64,000 nucleotides of DNA from Prunella strophiata (GCA_036583965.1 JAZBQD010000014.1:37372990-37436989), one strand, 5' to 3'. Counted from the stretch's first letter, positions 24,701 through 36,776 are shown. Numbers and translations: made by a program. The notes: a model not told the origin generated them from the sequence alone.

Positions 24701-26903
24701 GAGAGCTAAGTTAACTGCCAGCTGAAAATGTGTCACTGAAGGAGTAATTTCCAGAGTTCATACCAATATTATGCAATCCCAAAATGCAGCATTACAGCCT
24801 CCTTGCACAAAGAGGTTGCCTTTGAAGTATGTGATATTAACATATTAGAGAAGAAATCAAAGGAAGCAATCATGCACTTAAAGTATACAGAAACTGTAAG
24901 TTGCTGTAAGGACAAGTGATCAAAACCAATACCTTAGAAATTACAACAGCCTGGACTGACAGAGGCACCTGGAACAAAGCAGGGCACAAGGACATGCTCC
25001 TGTGATCAGGCAAGGCAGCTGTGCTGTAAAACCTGCATGGCTGCACCCAGAGCACCCAACAGAAACAGGAGCCCTGCAGGCTGCCAGTGTGGATGTGGGG
25101 TCACAGCCCTTCATCACACATGTACCTAAGGTGGAGCTTTTGGGGTGACTTTGTCATGGGAGACATGATATCATCCAGTGTCCTGTGAGCCTGAGAGGTC
25201 ACACACATTCCTACATGTTTTCCTTGGGGGTGGAAGTGATTTCTTGGCAGCCTTTCCTAATGTGCCTTAGCTAACATAGTTAAAATAGCAGAAAAAACAA
25301 AGCTATTCAGTGTGAACTTCCATGAACCCTTTTTGATCTTGAGTTCTGCCCCCAGCTCCCTCTGAGCTTAGAACTACAACTTGCTATGCTCTCATTAGTG
25401 TTCCAGCCCAAGGGACTAATTGGGGTTAACTGACCCAATTTGCAAATTCACCTGTTTTTCACTGAAAATTTACCTTTTCTGGCAGGTCCTGATACTGCAG
25501 CAGAATCTTTCAATCACAGATTTTACACTGACTACTTCAGGTCAATGTCTTTCTTGTTATTATCAAAAGCTGGCTACTCATTTTACTTGCTTGTAGAAAT
25601 ACTCCACTATTTTTTTCCCATAATAAGACCATAAAAGCCAGAGTGGATTTTTAGTGTCTTAAAAAAAAAAAAAATGTTTATAAACATTGTTTAGAAAAAA
25701 CACATTTGTTCCAGTACAGCAGATACCCTTGTGTGCAGGCACTCTTCAGTAAGGTTAGTGATTGAATGGCATTGTAAGAATACATTGGACTCTTCCACAC
25801 ATTGAATTATGCTGAATTCAAACAGTTTAAATTAACCTGGCTCATGCTGCCTGAAAAACTCATCTTACTGGAGACTTGTTAGGGAATGGAAATACTAGGA
25901 AATTATGCCTTCCTCCCTGTTTGCTCTAGGATCTGGTGCTCCCTGAGCTACTGAAATTCCCTTGCCACTCCATCTGCTCTGATATTCCCCCACTTTTATT
26001 AGCTGCAGATCTTTGCAAATTAGCCTGAGTATATCCTCAAGCCTATTCCTCAAAAACTATCTGAAGGACAAGAATCCTCTCATTTTTGCCTTGCATTTGG
26101 CCATCCTATTAGCTTTTTTCCTGGGTGTCAGCAATTTGTAGTGAGCGTGGCAGTTGCTATCCCTCTTATCAGTTTTCCCAGACAAAGGAACAAAGTTCTG
26201 AGTGATCTGCACTGACGTTTCAGAAAGCAATTCCTTATCGTGGGTGTGAGATGACGCAGTTACTGGAGGTCACAGCTTCTTCTGTCACTTGGAAGCAGCT
26301 TCAGCAATGATTTTGCTCTCCACCAGTTAGATCTGGGAGAGACATTTCCTTGAGTAGGTGAAGGTACTACTAAAGTGTTTCAAAATGGTGTGTCAAGTAA
26401 TTTTAAGTTGTGGTATAAATTTTTACCCTTTTTACAGCATTTGTTAATATTCTTTGAACATTATTGTTAGAAAGACAAATCAGGCAATGACATGTCCTGA
26501 ACATACATAGCACTAGACAGACATCATAGAGATTATTTCTCTTAAAGTCTTCTCTTTTATTATCTTCAGTCTGTTATATGTATGAAGTCTATTATAAAAT
26601 ATGTTAAAATTTTTGTGACATAATTGAATTAAAGTTTATTTAAGTCTCTCATCCACTATGACTAAAAATCTTATTAGCTCTTCATTTACTTTTTAGTGTA
26701 TTTGTCCTTTCAGTAAGGAGGTATTAAACCACCCCATTTACTCACTTACAAAAGGTCAGCATGGCCAATTCTCCTTTAGCTCCTGCTTTTTACCTAAATT
26801 TCCTCCTGAGAGATGTGAAACACCGGAAAGCCATCAGGTAACCCACTCAGGGTCAAACATTGAGTTTATAGCTAATAGGCCACAGCTGCAGCTGCTGCTG
26901 TCA

Positions 26904-26920
26904 CCATGGGATTCCCATGG
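26904..26920. repeat. 17-nt palindrome
   Basis: ccatggga-t-tcccatgg: perfect 8-bp arms around one base, probably fortuitous. Confidence 0.7.
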
Positions 26921-27102
26921 AGCTCAGCAGGAGCAGTCCTGGATGTGGAGCAGCTGCAGGTTTGGGCTCTGAGCCAGTATTGGGACCCAAGTCCCATGCC
27001 ATGAGCAGAATGACCTTGCTGTGCTGAGGTAGAAGATTGCACAGAGATCTGGACCCCACTACCATGGCAGCAGTGTCCAAATATTGTTATATATATTATA
27101 CA

Positions 27103-27125
27103 TTAACAATATTATATATTGTTAA
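27103..27125. repeat. AT-rich hairpin
   Basis: Perfect 10-bp arms (ttaacaatat and atattgttaa) around tat. It is flanked by more TA-rich sequence from 27081, so it may be a decayed TA microsatellite. Confidence 0.75.
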
Positions 27126-27291
27126 ATATGCCTAGGAACAATTTTTGCAGAAATATTTGACAAGATTTCCAGCTTCTCTTTGAAAGCCCTGGGTTTTAAG
27201 TTGCTCATTAAACATCAAACTGACACTTTATAAGCCTTTTTAGACTGTCAGTACCTGCAACATTTTAAAGCTGAGACCATGATGCATGATT

Positions 27292-27308
27292 ACACACACA
27301 CACACACA
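27292..27308. repeat. CA microsatellite
   Basis: About eight AC units, uninterrupted. Confidence 0.9.
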
Positions 27309-27908
27309 AATATACTAATTTTACAAGATTGGTTTCTGTAGTTGTGCTGAAGGATTTCCATTCTGGTTCCCAGGACTATTACTTCCAAAAAAAACCTCTT
27401 CTTTATTACGCTTTCAGTCCTAAAGCTGTCAACTCCCAGTTAAACACAATCATTTCTTCAAGCAAGCAAGTCTTTGTAAATTAGCCATGCTACCAAATTC
27501 CTCTTGAAATATTTGCATTTTGTGGCAATTGTATCTGTGAATTGTCTTGCATTCTCCTCTTTTCAAAACAAGCAGTGCCTAATCTTGTGCTGAAAGGAGG
27601 ACCATGAAAACTATGTGGGGATCCAGCACCCAGGATTTTTTGTCAGCTTGTTCTCTTCCTCAGGCCATGATCTCCCACTCCTCAGGAAGCTTTCCCACAT
27701 GAATTCATCATCATCCAGACTCTCTGTGTTTGGGAGGCTGAAGAGGCTTGTTTTTGGGAGGCTTTGCCTCTTTGGAAGACAAAGTTGGCTTGATACATTA
27801 GCTGTGCAAAAGAGCAGGCTATGGGTGGCTAAGCAAAAGTGTTAGAGCATCCCTGCAGTTATACAGGTCCATTGAGCAGCCACTCATCTTTGTATGGGGG
27901 AACTCTGC

Positions 27909-27932
27909 TCTGTGATAAACTCTGTGATAAAC
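27909..27932. repeat. Tandem pair, 12 bp
   Basis: Two exact adjacent copies of tctgtgataaac. Confidence 0.9.
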
Positions 27933-28380
27933 ACAACATCCCCAGAGAGGAAAAAAGGCCACATTGGGATGGGAAGACAGCTCAGTATTTAAACTAGAGG
28001 TTTATTTAAAGCCATTAGAGAATTTCAGCAAGAGGGAAACACAAAGGCCTTGACCATTTACAATGGAAACCAGAATTTTAGAAAGTTGGTTTTACTCAGT
28101 CTGAGAACTCCACTGAAAAGACACAATTTAGAAAATAAAAGCAAGTAGCTGAAAATTGGAAGAGCAATATCTACTGAACTGTGGTCCCAGAAACATCAGA
28201 CAACATACTTTATTCTAAATAATATATTGCAGTTAGACCGAGGGTCCATGTACTTTGTTTCTGCTACAAAATCTATGTTTGAAAACATAGTGAAATTCTG
28301 GTAATTTAATAGTCCAACCAAGTCCCAGTGCTGCAATAAAGACAAAAATAAATGCTTTTACAATCATTATTATTTCATAA

Positions 28381-28402
28381 TCCCCAGGAGTTCCCCAGGA
28401 GT
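28381..28402. repeat. Tandem pair, 11 bp
   Basis: Two exact adjacent copies of tccccaggagt. Confidence 0.9.
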
Positions 28403-28653
28403 TCTGGAAGTTTTAGTGTGCGCAGCTGTTTTCAGAAATGTTCTATTGGCAGGAAGCCAAAGACAATGAGATTAAGCATAATCAGAATTATAGATAGACA
28501 GATAATGAGATTATTTTCAGCAAAATCAATATTTTTTACATATTTGTGTGTGTAATCTAGAGGTGACAGTGTGAGGGTTCCTGGCTCATGAAGGCAAACA
28601 GGCAAGTGCCCTGCTCTTTGCTCCATGTCAGGTGCAAACACTGGGAAGGCTGG

Positions 28654-28955
28654 CGTGCGGCTGCTGGGGCCGGAGATTAGCACTGGGACAAAAGAGGCAG
28701 GGTGAGCGCTTCCCAAAGCCCGTGTGGGAGCACAGCCCTTTGACCTGACCAGCCAGGTGGTTTCCAAGAAAGGTGCAGGGTCTTGTTTTCTTTGCCTTCA
28801 GGCAGCTTGTGAGGGCTGGTGAGAATTCTGTGGGCAGCCACGCAGGGCCGTGGATCCGCGCGCAGCGCTGGGAGCGCGGGGTGGCCCTGCTCCATGCACT
28901 GGCCGTGCCAATAGCAGTGCTCAAAGTCCTGCCATGTGCTGTGGAATTTCAACGC
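28654..28955. promoter_or_regulatory. CpG-rich patch before the transmembrane exon (candidate regulatory island)
   Basis: I count about 15 CpG dinucleotides in about 300 bp, with a dense core near 28848-28880 (tccgcgcgcagcgctgggag). The window is otherwise strongly CpG-poor. The patch ends about 110 bp before the exon at 29064. Mammalian PTPRR is known to produce shorter isoforms from alternative promoters, so a promoter near the membrane exon is plausible. No TATA box or other core element is clear. The call is inference only; a GC-rich decayed transposon is the main alternative. Confidence 0.3.
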
Positions 28956-29063
28956 TGACAAAGCTGAGGAGAGTGATTAATGCCCAATGAGAGCTATTTA
29001 ACCTGCACCTGCCACTCTATAACTTTTTTTCTCTTTCTGTTTCTGTTTCATTGCTTAAAAAAG

Positions 29064-29174
29064 AAAAATGTTTTGCAAGGCCAGCATGAAGCAGACAAAA
29101 TCTGGAGCAAAGAAGGATTTTATGCAGTTGTCATATTTCTCAGCATCTTTGTCATTCTAGTGACTTGTTTAATG
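29064..29174 (+). CDS. PTPRR: PTPRR exon: transmembrane helix (37 codons)
   Basis: The exon is 111 bp and phase 0 at both ends, with donor gtaagt. It reads KNVLQGQHEADKIWSKEGFY and then a hydrophobic run of about 17-19 residues (AVVIFLSIFVILVTCLM) that is the single membrane-spanning helix. The helix continues slightly into the next exon (VLY) and is followed by basic residues, the positive-inside signal of a type I protein. The acceptor is unusual: the pyrimidine tract is strong but is separated from AG by ttaaaaaa. The junction is nevertheless unambiguous because only one AG is available and the frame fits. The sequence is almost the same as mammalian PTPRR as I recall it. Confidence 0.97.
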
Positions 29175-32100
29175 GTAAGTTTCCCTTTTAATTTATTTTG
29201 GTTTTTATTTCATGCTTTTCTTAGTCTGTAGGGTAGGGTCACACATACTTTACATGATGGGTGTTTTTTCAAGGCTATTAGAAACTCAACTCCAAGGTAA
29301 GAATTGGTCTCTCATAATGTTGGGAAAGCAAAGTTTGAAGAATCACATTTCTTGATGTATTTTCAGTTGAATGAAGAATGTAACTAGAAGGAAGCTGAAG
29401 AAATAAATAACAGGTTCTTAAATCTACAGGGTAACAGTGTAGGGACATGAGTGATGACTTCTCAACCTTTTTAGGTCCCAGGATCCCTGAAGTCCTCTTA
29501 CCTGCCTTTATTTCAGTTTTATTCAATAGTAAAAGCAACGCCACATTGATAGGATGTTGTCAGTGCACAGTTGTTAGAGTGTGTTGGTATTTGTGTATCA
29601 AATACACAAATATTAAACTGAAATAACTAGTAAGTACATGAAGGAATAATCATATTTTTTAACAACTTTGCCATTCACATTGTATGAGTTCAGTGGCCAG
29701 GTTTCTGAGCATTAGGCACAATTCTAATATGTTGAATATGAGAAGTGCAATGGTCACACAGAAGATGAAGAACACTATACCACTACTGACTTTTGTAGGG
29801 TAATGTTTGCATTTTTGTCCAATGTTGTATGTTATATGTTTTCCTTCTTTAAATTGTGTGATACTTCTGTAGTGCACACATACAAGTGTTAACTGAATTC
29901 TCTGACAATTATCAGCATTTATGAACACACAGTATCTTGGGGTCTTTTGAAATATTTTGCTCTCAAACACGTTTAATTTTCTTTGACCACTTACAAGCTT
30001 AAGATGGAAACCATGTTTAATCTAAAGTTACTAAAAAATACAGTTTTACAAATGTTCACAAAAATTTATAACAAAATGTTATTTAATCTTTTAAGGTCTC
30101 CCTAAGATTTGAAAAGCACTTGTTTTATCACAGGAAATTGTTGCTTTATTTAATTCTACTTTCTTGTTGTCTCCATCTTTCCATGCCATTTCACTCAAAA
30201 AGAGGAGGATAACTCTAGAAATCTCTTCTTCTCTACTCTCTATTTTGGAGAAGAGATATTTTAGTCATTACTGACTATTTAACTGAAAGAGTATAAAAAA
30301 ATGCTGGCTGTCTTTGTCCTGGTATCACACCATATTTTCATTAATGATCTGGAATGCATCGGCCATATTGGAAATTGTAAGAGTTCTGTATGACAGTATC
30401 AGAACTTCAAATATTCTTAGGGTGCCAGAGAAAAGATGGCTGCTTGGCAGGGACAAGAGCTCTAATCATGTGCATCAATACAATGTAGGAAATATGTGGC
30501 AAAACAACAGTTCTGTAGGAAAGGTTCCAGCAATATCACAGAACAGTATTACAGAAGTAGGTAAAGAGATAAACGACATCAATGTTGCAAAAATACATTT
30601 CTTACCCTGGGATTTATAAATGAGGATATGATCTCTAAGATCTGAATTCAGCTCTGCTGTGGTAATCTGGTTGTCATGTCTTACTCATTTTCCATTGTCT
30701 CTCTCTACCACATTTGTGAAAAATTTCAGGCAATAATAGGAGGAAGGAGATGCAAGAGTGATCAGAGACACAGAGGACAATAATAATTTGGTTTATTTAT
30801 GACAGGAAAAAGGAGCAAGCAGAAACAAGATAGTTCTCAAACATGGAAAGATTTCAAAGGCTGTTGTAAGGAAGAAGATAATACTTTCTCCATTGGGGAC
30901 TGGAAAAGAGGAAAAATTTTCACAGGGTGATTTGGTTGAGTCATTAGAAAGATCTTTGCTATCACATGTGTCACTAGACCCTGGATTGCATTGCTTGGGG
31001 AAACTTGGGAGTTTTCACCCATTAAGATTTTAGGCAAACATCTGTCAGAAATAGTTTGGGTGTAGCTGATCTGAAGTTAGGGCAGAGGTCAATGCTAGTA
31101 GACTCCTTGAATTCCTTCCAGATGGAATTGCTGTTATGCTGTGGTCTTTTCTGCAGGCATTCCCCTTCCTGTGCCCCCCAGGTCCAACCTGTATCTTTGC
31201 ATGTGCTACTGTTTAGACTGTGCAAATGGACACTGTCTCAGATTTTGTCAGGATCTGATAATATATGGGTATGTGCAATCTGTAAAGCTAACAAACAGCT
31301 CATGCTGATTTTAATCCCATTTAATGTGTGTCAGAGTGGCAGACTGGGTTGGTCACTATATTTCTGGTTTTTTTACTTTACCTTCATTAAAACTGTCATG
31401 GCCCTGTAACTTTCTGAGGAAAAGTGTTAGTGCTTAGATCAAAAGTTGTTGGTTAGATTTTTTTTTCAGTTTCTGCTAGGGTCAAGCTATCTTTTTTTTT
31501 TTTCCTAGGGTCTTAATAATAGATTATTAAATAGTATATTAAATAATACTTGTTTGCATTTTAGAAGTCAAAACCATTAGTGACAAGAAGGTATGGTGAG
31601 CATTGTCATGGCCATGAATCTCTGAGCTGTTTATCTGCTGGTTATCAGAAACAAATTAGCTGAAAGCACTCACTGGAGAAAAAGACAGTTAAAATATTTC
31701 AAGTCCCTTTTTTTATCTTTACTGGTACCAGTGTCCTTGCTTCACAGGTACCCCCGAGAGGGCTTTTTTTTTTGCAAAATTATGGGAAAGAGATCTTATC
31801 CTAGTGATTCTAAACCTTTCAGAATGAACAGATGGTTTACCTGGCAAAGTCTTGTTTAACATGTGTATTGCTAATGACATTAGGTCAGTTCCCAGCTAAA
31901 CCTCTATTGCTAATCCTTGAACAAACAAACCCATCAGACATAGCTATCCATCACTGGAAAGCTAGGGAGTGATAGATCTTTATGTGGTGCTAGCAGGGGC
32001 AACAGCTGTCAAAGAACTTCTGACTTGCATAGAAAAAATACTCTGCTCTAGGTTTTGTCTTACTCAAGGACCTAAATCAAATGCTTTACAGGAAGAGATA

Positions 32101-33193
32101 AAGCAAAGTGGAAAAGGTATCTGCAGACACCTTTAAAAAACTGTGTAAGTGCCTTCCTTCTCCCCAATATTTACAATTCTCATAAATTTCATAGCTTGTA
32201 AGGCATGTTTTGAAAATGGAACAGCTATGGCTCAGAAATTGTTTTTTGCATTGCCCTCCAGAGAAATAAGATGTGTTAAACAGGTGTAACATGGGTACCT
32301 CTGGAGTGATATTACCAAGCATGAGCTACCTGCCTGCCCTCACCAAGCCAGGGTTCAGCAATATTAGAGTAGAGTTTGATGGAAGAAGATCAGTACAACT
32401 CCTGCTTTTGTTGCACATACCAGCTGTTCACATTCATAAACAATATGTGGACAAATAATCCTGGTATTACAGTGTGTTCAGAAGTCAATTTCTCGATGAT
32501 TGTAAAGAACACATTTCTGAACAGATGGTTAAATAACTTCAGAGGCCACTCATCACTTCAGCTTTATTTGAGAATAGTTAATGTTTCTCTGAGGATATTG
32601 GAGCCTATCCCTACCTGGAGGAGTATTTCAGAGTAATAGCAGCCTACTATTGCCAAAGTGACCTAGTAAAGTTACTCTGTTCAGCCATCAACTCCATGCC
32701 AGATGAGTAAGGGCTTTTAAGAACATCTGCTCTAAAACAAATTGAGGCTGTTGTAATTAGAGACTTGTATCTGGCTAAGTCATAAACATCTATTTTATAT
32801 TGTGTCATTTTTTTCTCTTGTGTTAAAATGCTTAAAATTTCTTCTACAAGAACCTACATTTACTCTATTTATAAGTATTTCCTTCTTCACAATGTCTTTT
32901 GTAACTAATTTCCATTCTGTGTTATTTGCTTCTTTAATAGTACTACTGCAGGTATTACAAATAAGTACTGACTCACAGGGAGAACTGTTAAAATCCCTGC
33001 TGCCCACGTGTACACTCTGCAGTTTATGTAATGGAAATATTTATCTTGTTGTGGGAAATGCTGGATAACACAACTTGTGACTTACCTTCTAGGAATGAAA
33101 GCCACGTATAGCAATCTTATCTAGCATTTGTGATACCTTCCTTGCCTTGTTTACCAGGCAATTGAGATTGATCTGTGCTCTTTGTTTCTGTAG
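29175..33193 (+). other. PTPRR: PTPRR intron, 4.0 kb
   Basis: It starts gtaagt and ends tttgtttctgtag. It contains a degenerate CR1 reverse-transcriptase relic around 30.33-30.60 kb and short poly-T runs near 31490 and 31766. I see no exon or RNA gene in the remainder. Confidence 0.85.
30325..30605 (+). mobile_element. Probable ancient CR1 relic (reverse-transcriptase region)
   Basis: The start reads catattttcattaatgatct, which translates as HIFINDL, resembling the (V/I)FINDLD box of CR1 reverse transcriptase. Further on, agggacaagagctc and gataaacgacatcaatgttg resemble, in the right order, the downstream part of old amniote CR1 copies. It is heavily diverged with indels. The match is from memory and moderate. 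Confidence 0.45.
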
Positions 33194-33456
33194 GTCCTAT
33201 ACAGATTAAAGGAGAAGATCCAGTTGTCACTAAGGCAGGAGAAGGAAAAGAAGCAGGAGATCCACCTCTCACCCCTTCCCCTGCAGACATCTCAGACTGA
33301 GTATAAGACCACTAACAGCATGGTCCAGCCTCAACAGGCTCCAAAGGTTATCAATGTTGTAGTGGACCCTCAAGGCCAATGTGTTCCTGAGCTCAAACCT
33401 GCCCTGTGTGCCAGTCCATCTCCTTTCAGAATGAAACCTGTGGGACTCCAGGAAAG
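33194..33456 (+). CDS. PTPRR: PTPRR exon: cytoplasmic juxtamembrane region and start of the KIM
   Basis: The exon is 263 bp, starts in phase 0 and ends in phase 2. It begins VLYRLKEKIQLSLRQEKEKK, a basic stretch right after the membrane helix. A Ser/Thr/Pro-rich linker follows, and then the conserved blocks MVQPQQAPKV and VVVDPQG. It ends SPFRMKPVGLQE plus two bases of an Arg codon. The last residues (LQER) are the first half of the MAP-kinase docking motif; the second half is in the next exon. The linker TSQTEYKTTN and the stretch after DPQG differ most from mammals as I remember them, consistent with a fast-evolving spacer. The acceptor is strong and the donor is gtagga. Confidence 0.95.
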
Positions 33457-34690
33457 GTAGGATGGTGCCTGGTGTTCTCAGGATTTATTCTGCTTTTTTA
33501 TACCTGTGCTTCATTATTTCATATGTTTCTCTTCTGTCAATGAATGGGAGACTTTGCCATACAGACATCTGAGAAGTGGGATTTTGGTGGGTTAACATCT
33601 GTCTCACAGGTATTCTCTCCTTTCCTTTTCTTTACATATGACTAAAGATTCAGGTAATATGAAAACTTTCAGGTTTAGACTGAGATTAACTGCATTAGTG
33701 GCATTCTTTTTGCTGATTATATTTTCCCATATTCCAAAGAAATATTTTTTAATTTTTCATTGATTTTTGCCTGTTTTGATCCTGGAGATCCTGAAAGAGA
33801 GTTCAGCAAAGGACATTCTTATTCTCAGGGAGTCCCTAGCACCTGGAAAACTTAGAAAGAAGAAATATTTATGCCAACTGAGTGCATTTAGCAATCTCAT
33901 ACAGTGTTTCTATTATCACCTTTAGATATATTTTTTCTTAAATGCAGCTTTCCATGATGATCAGGATACTGTGCAAAGTCTACAGGCTTTACAAAAAGGA
34001 AGAAGTGATGAGTAATGAAACCAACTCTTGTGTGCAGTTCCTCAGAAATACTTGGGCACCAAACCCTGCCACTCATTGTGCCTTTCAAAAACTGGGCCAG
34101 TGCTCTTTTTATAAAACTAGTTATTCTTCCCACAGGAGAATGCACACTGACATCTGTCTCTCCTCTCTTAAAACCTGTATAATTTCTTGTCTGATGGCTG
34201 CAGGCTGCTTTCATAAAGCATCAGTGCTCTGAATAGCTCACATAGCATGCAGCTGTGCAACTGAACTCTCCTGCCCCGGCACAGACGATAAATGAAAGAA
34301 CAGACGCCATGCAGAGACCAAGCAGAGCCTCATCTGTGAGGGCTCTCAGCTGAGCTGTAACCCTGATTCAGCTTCAGCCATGGGGGTTTCAATGGCAGAG
34401 ATTTTATCAATGGATTTATGACAGACAGAGCTCGGGGAGGGGGATTGATTCTTCTGTGAGTAAAAGAGGCTTAAAGGCAGAGCTGTCATAAAATATGTAG
34501 TCATATCGCTGCAGAAAAAAAAAAAAAAAGAATGGAGGAAGCAAGTAAATACATTTTGATAGTTTTTCTCATTCCACAAGACCCTAAAAATAAAGCCCAC
34601 TAGCATGGGAATCACATAGCTAATTTATAATACTTAACATAGCATATGCAATAGTTGAGAGGGATTGAGGGAAAGGAATTTGTAGAGAGA

Positions 34691-34738
34691 TTTTGTACAT
34701 AAGGACAAGAAACTTTTTGTACGTAAGGAGAAGAAACT
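34691..34738. repeat. Tandem pair, 24 bp
   Basis: Two adjacent copies beginning ttttgtac(a/g)taagga(c/g), differing at two bases. Confidence 0.9.
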
Positions 34739-35910
34739 TTTCAATTTCTCAAAGTAAAAACAATTGATTTAGGATATTATTTCCTATCACAGATAGGAAC
34801 TTTGCATTTAATTCTCCTAAACCTAATTGCATCCTTTGGAAGGACAAAGTTCTGAGTCAAGTATGACAAAATGAACAGCTGAGATACAAAGAGAAAACAA
34901 CCTGACATTTGACCAAATAAACCAGACATTTAGGTTATTACTAAGGAAAAAGAAGTTGAAGGAATTGAGTACTTCAATTTCTACTGTAAAAGAACACTAA
35001 TAGAATGTTGTGGAAAAGTGAAATCCATTGTGATAACATCCCATTGTGCAGTTCTTTTTTTGCCATGTTTAACACAGACTCTATCAGCCCAAGTCCACTC
35101 CTAAGAAATGGTGGTTTATTTCAAGCTCAGTGTACAAAGGTCTGGGGATCTGAGGGAGAGAACTTTAGGGAATAGTTTATCTTCCATTCCTCTGACATAA
35201 GCAGCTACTATTATGTCTATTTCTTATTTATTTACTATAACCTTTACTATGAACAAATTTGTATGCGTTCTAACACTCAGCAGTGATGGAAGCAAAAAGT
35301 AATAATGCACTGCCTCAGATTTTATCTAGTGACTAGGTAAGTGATAAAAGTCCTCTCCACCTTTCTGCCCCAAAAACCCCTTGCACTAGGCATCCTTGGG
35401 CCATCCTCATTACAGGTGGGAGAAGTGGACCTTACAGCATGGATCTGCCCTCTGCAAGGAGCAGCAAACCATGCTCATATCAGTCTACTGGCAGCCCTTC
35501 TTCTGTTAGTATGGAGTGAATCAATCCTGCTCATGGCACAGCTTAGGGGCACCCTTTCAATAATTTTTGCTGTGCTGATTTTGGTTTCTGCCAGGGGAAG
35601 AAGCTCTTGGCAGGCTAGAGTGGATATGGGGGACATCTTGACAAACTCAGCATGGAGATTCCTTTGGTCACGTGGCTTGACAGTGGTTCCTGAGCAGTAT
35701 TTTCTAACTATCCAGACTACTCCCTAGTTTGATTACTTAAGAGTGATCTGCAGTCATGAAATTCCTAGCATGACCCAGACCAAACTGTCCCTGATTTAGG
35801 CCATGGTTCATTGATTTCTCTTTGAGCAGACAGTGAGCTGTGCATAGCCATCTAGGTGGGAAGTTTGTGACTATCTCTCTGAAGGATGGGACAGAAAAAT
35901 TGGATAATGC

Positions 35911-36008
35911 AACCTGATCTAGTTGAAGATGTCCCTGCTCATTGCAGGGGGGTTTGATTAGATGACCTTAAAAGTTCCCTTCTAGACCAAACTATTCCAT
36001 GATTCTAT
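35911..36008 (+). mobile_element. CR1 LINE 3' end, sense
   Basis: It contains gcaacctgatctagttgaag, atgtccctgctcattgcagg, gattagatgaccttaaaag and the terminal ccatgattctatg, the standard CR1 3' end. It is strongly 5'-truncated at about 100 bp. Confidence 0.9.
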
Positions 36009-36071
36009 GCCTGCCTCTCAAGTTCTCTTTGCTTTGCACACTAGGTGCTGCTTTGAGGAACATACCCTTGA

Positions 36072-36331
36072 CAGGACAAGGAGTGATGATTTTAAACTAA
36101 AGGAGGGTAGATTTAGATTAGGTGTAAGGAAGATGGTTTTTTGCAATGAGAATGAAACACTGGCAGTGTGCCCAGGAAGGTGGCTGATGCCCCATCCCTG
36201 TAAACATTCATGGCCAGTTTGGAGAGGGCTCTGAGCAACCTGATCTAATTGAAGCTGTCTCTGCCCATGGCAGGGGAATGGGACTACGTGACCTTTAAAG
36301 GTTCCTTCCATCCCAAACTATTCTATGATCT
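36072..36331 (+). mobile_element. CR1 LINE 3' end, sense
   Basis: It begins aggacaaggagtgatgattt, continues through gagggtagatttagatta, gggctctgagcaacctgatc and catggcaggggaatgggact, and ends attctatgat. It is 5'-truncated and starts about 60 bp after the previous CR1 end. Confidence 0.9.
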
Positions 36332-36776
36332 AAATGCAAAAATATAGTGGAACTGATTTTTCACAAAGCACCACATCAGCCTCTGGCTCTCTGAACTTTT
36401 CCATTTTTATTTGGAATAGCATTGGCCAGTACAGAGGCAAACAAATTGTTAATGGACTACTGTGCATGGATAAAAATATTTCTGGGAGTTTGTCCAGCTT
36501 CTTAAAACATGCTTCTGAATACTAGAGCCAAGTCCATGAACATATTTTTCTGTGTATCTGGAAATGCTCTTACTCAGCTATTCCTATAAGACACAGCTTC
36601 CCGGCAGATTATTTGCACTATCAAATGTGTGGGATGCCGCAGCTTTTCTGCCACCTACTCACAGGCGGCGGGGCCCGGAGGCTTGCTGGATGCGAGAGCG
36701 CGGGGACAGTGACACCCAGAGCCGGCAGGCAGCACTGCTGTCCCTGCAGCAGGCAGGGCTCGCACAGTCAGCATGA

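Larger units (their letters stand above)
21499..29063 (+). other. PTPRR: PTPRR intron, 7.6 kb
   Basis: It runs from the weak donor gttggt to the acceptor ttaaaaaag. It contains an antisense CR1 3' fragment (21661-21765), a palindrome at 26904-26920, an AT hairpin at 27103-27125, a CA microsatellite at 27292-27308 and two tiny tandem repeats near 27.9 and 28.38 kb. Its last 400 bp include a markedly CpG-rich patch (28654-28955). The rest is unremarkable AT-rich sequence in which I see no exon. Confidence 0.85.

Noticed and set aside
28432..28961. Overlapping minus-strand open frames across the CpG-rich patch
   Set aside because: Openness follows from high GC and the lack of TA-rich stops. Three frames are open at once, with no protein similarity that I can name.
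35341..35727. 128-codon open frame with a hydrophobic middle (possible membrane protein)
   Set aside because: It has no family resemblance. The hydrophobic run is short and followed by low-information sequence. It is intronic and ends shortly before CR1 fragments.
36018..36311. Minus-strand 97-codon frame
   Set aside because: It is antisense to a CR1 3' end.
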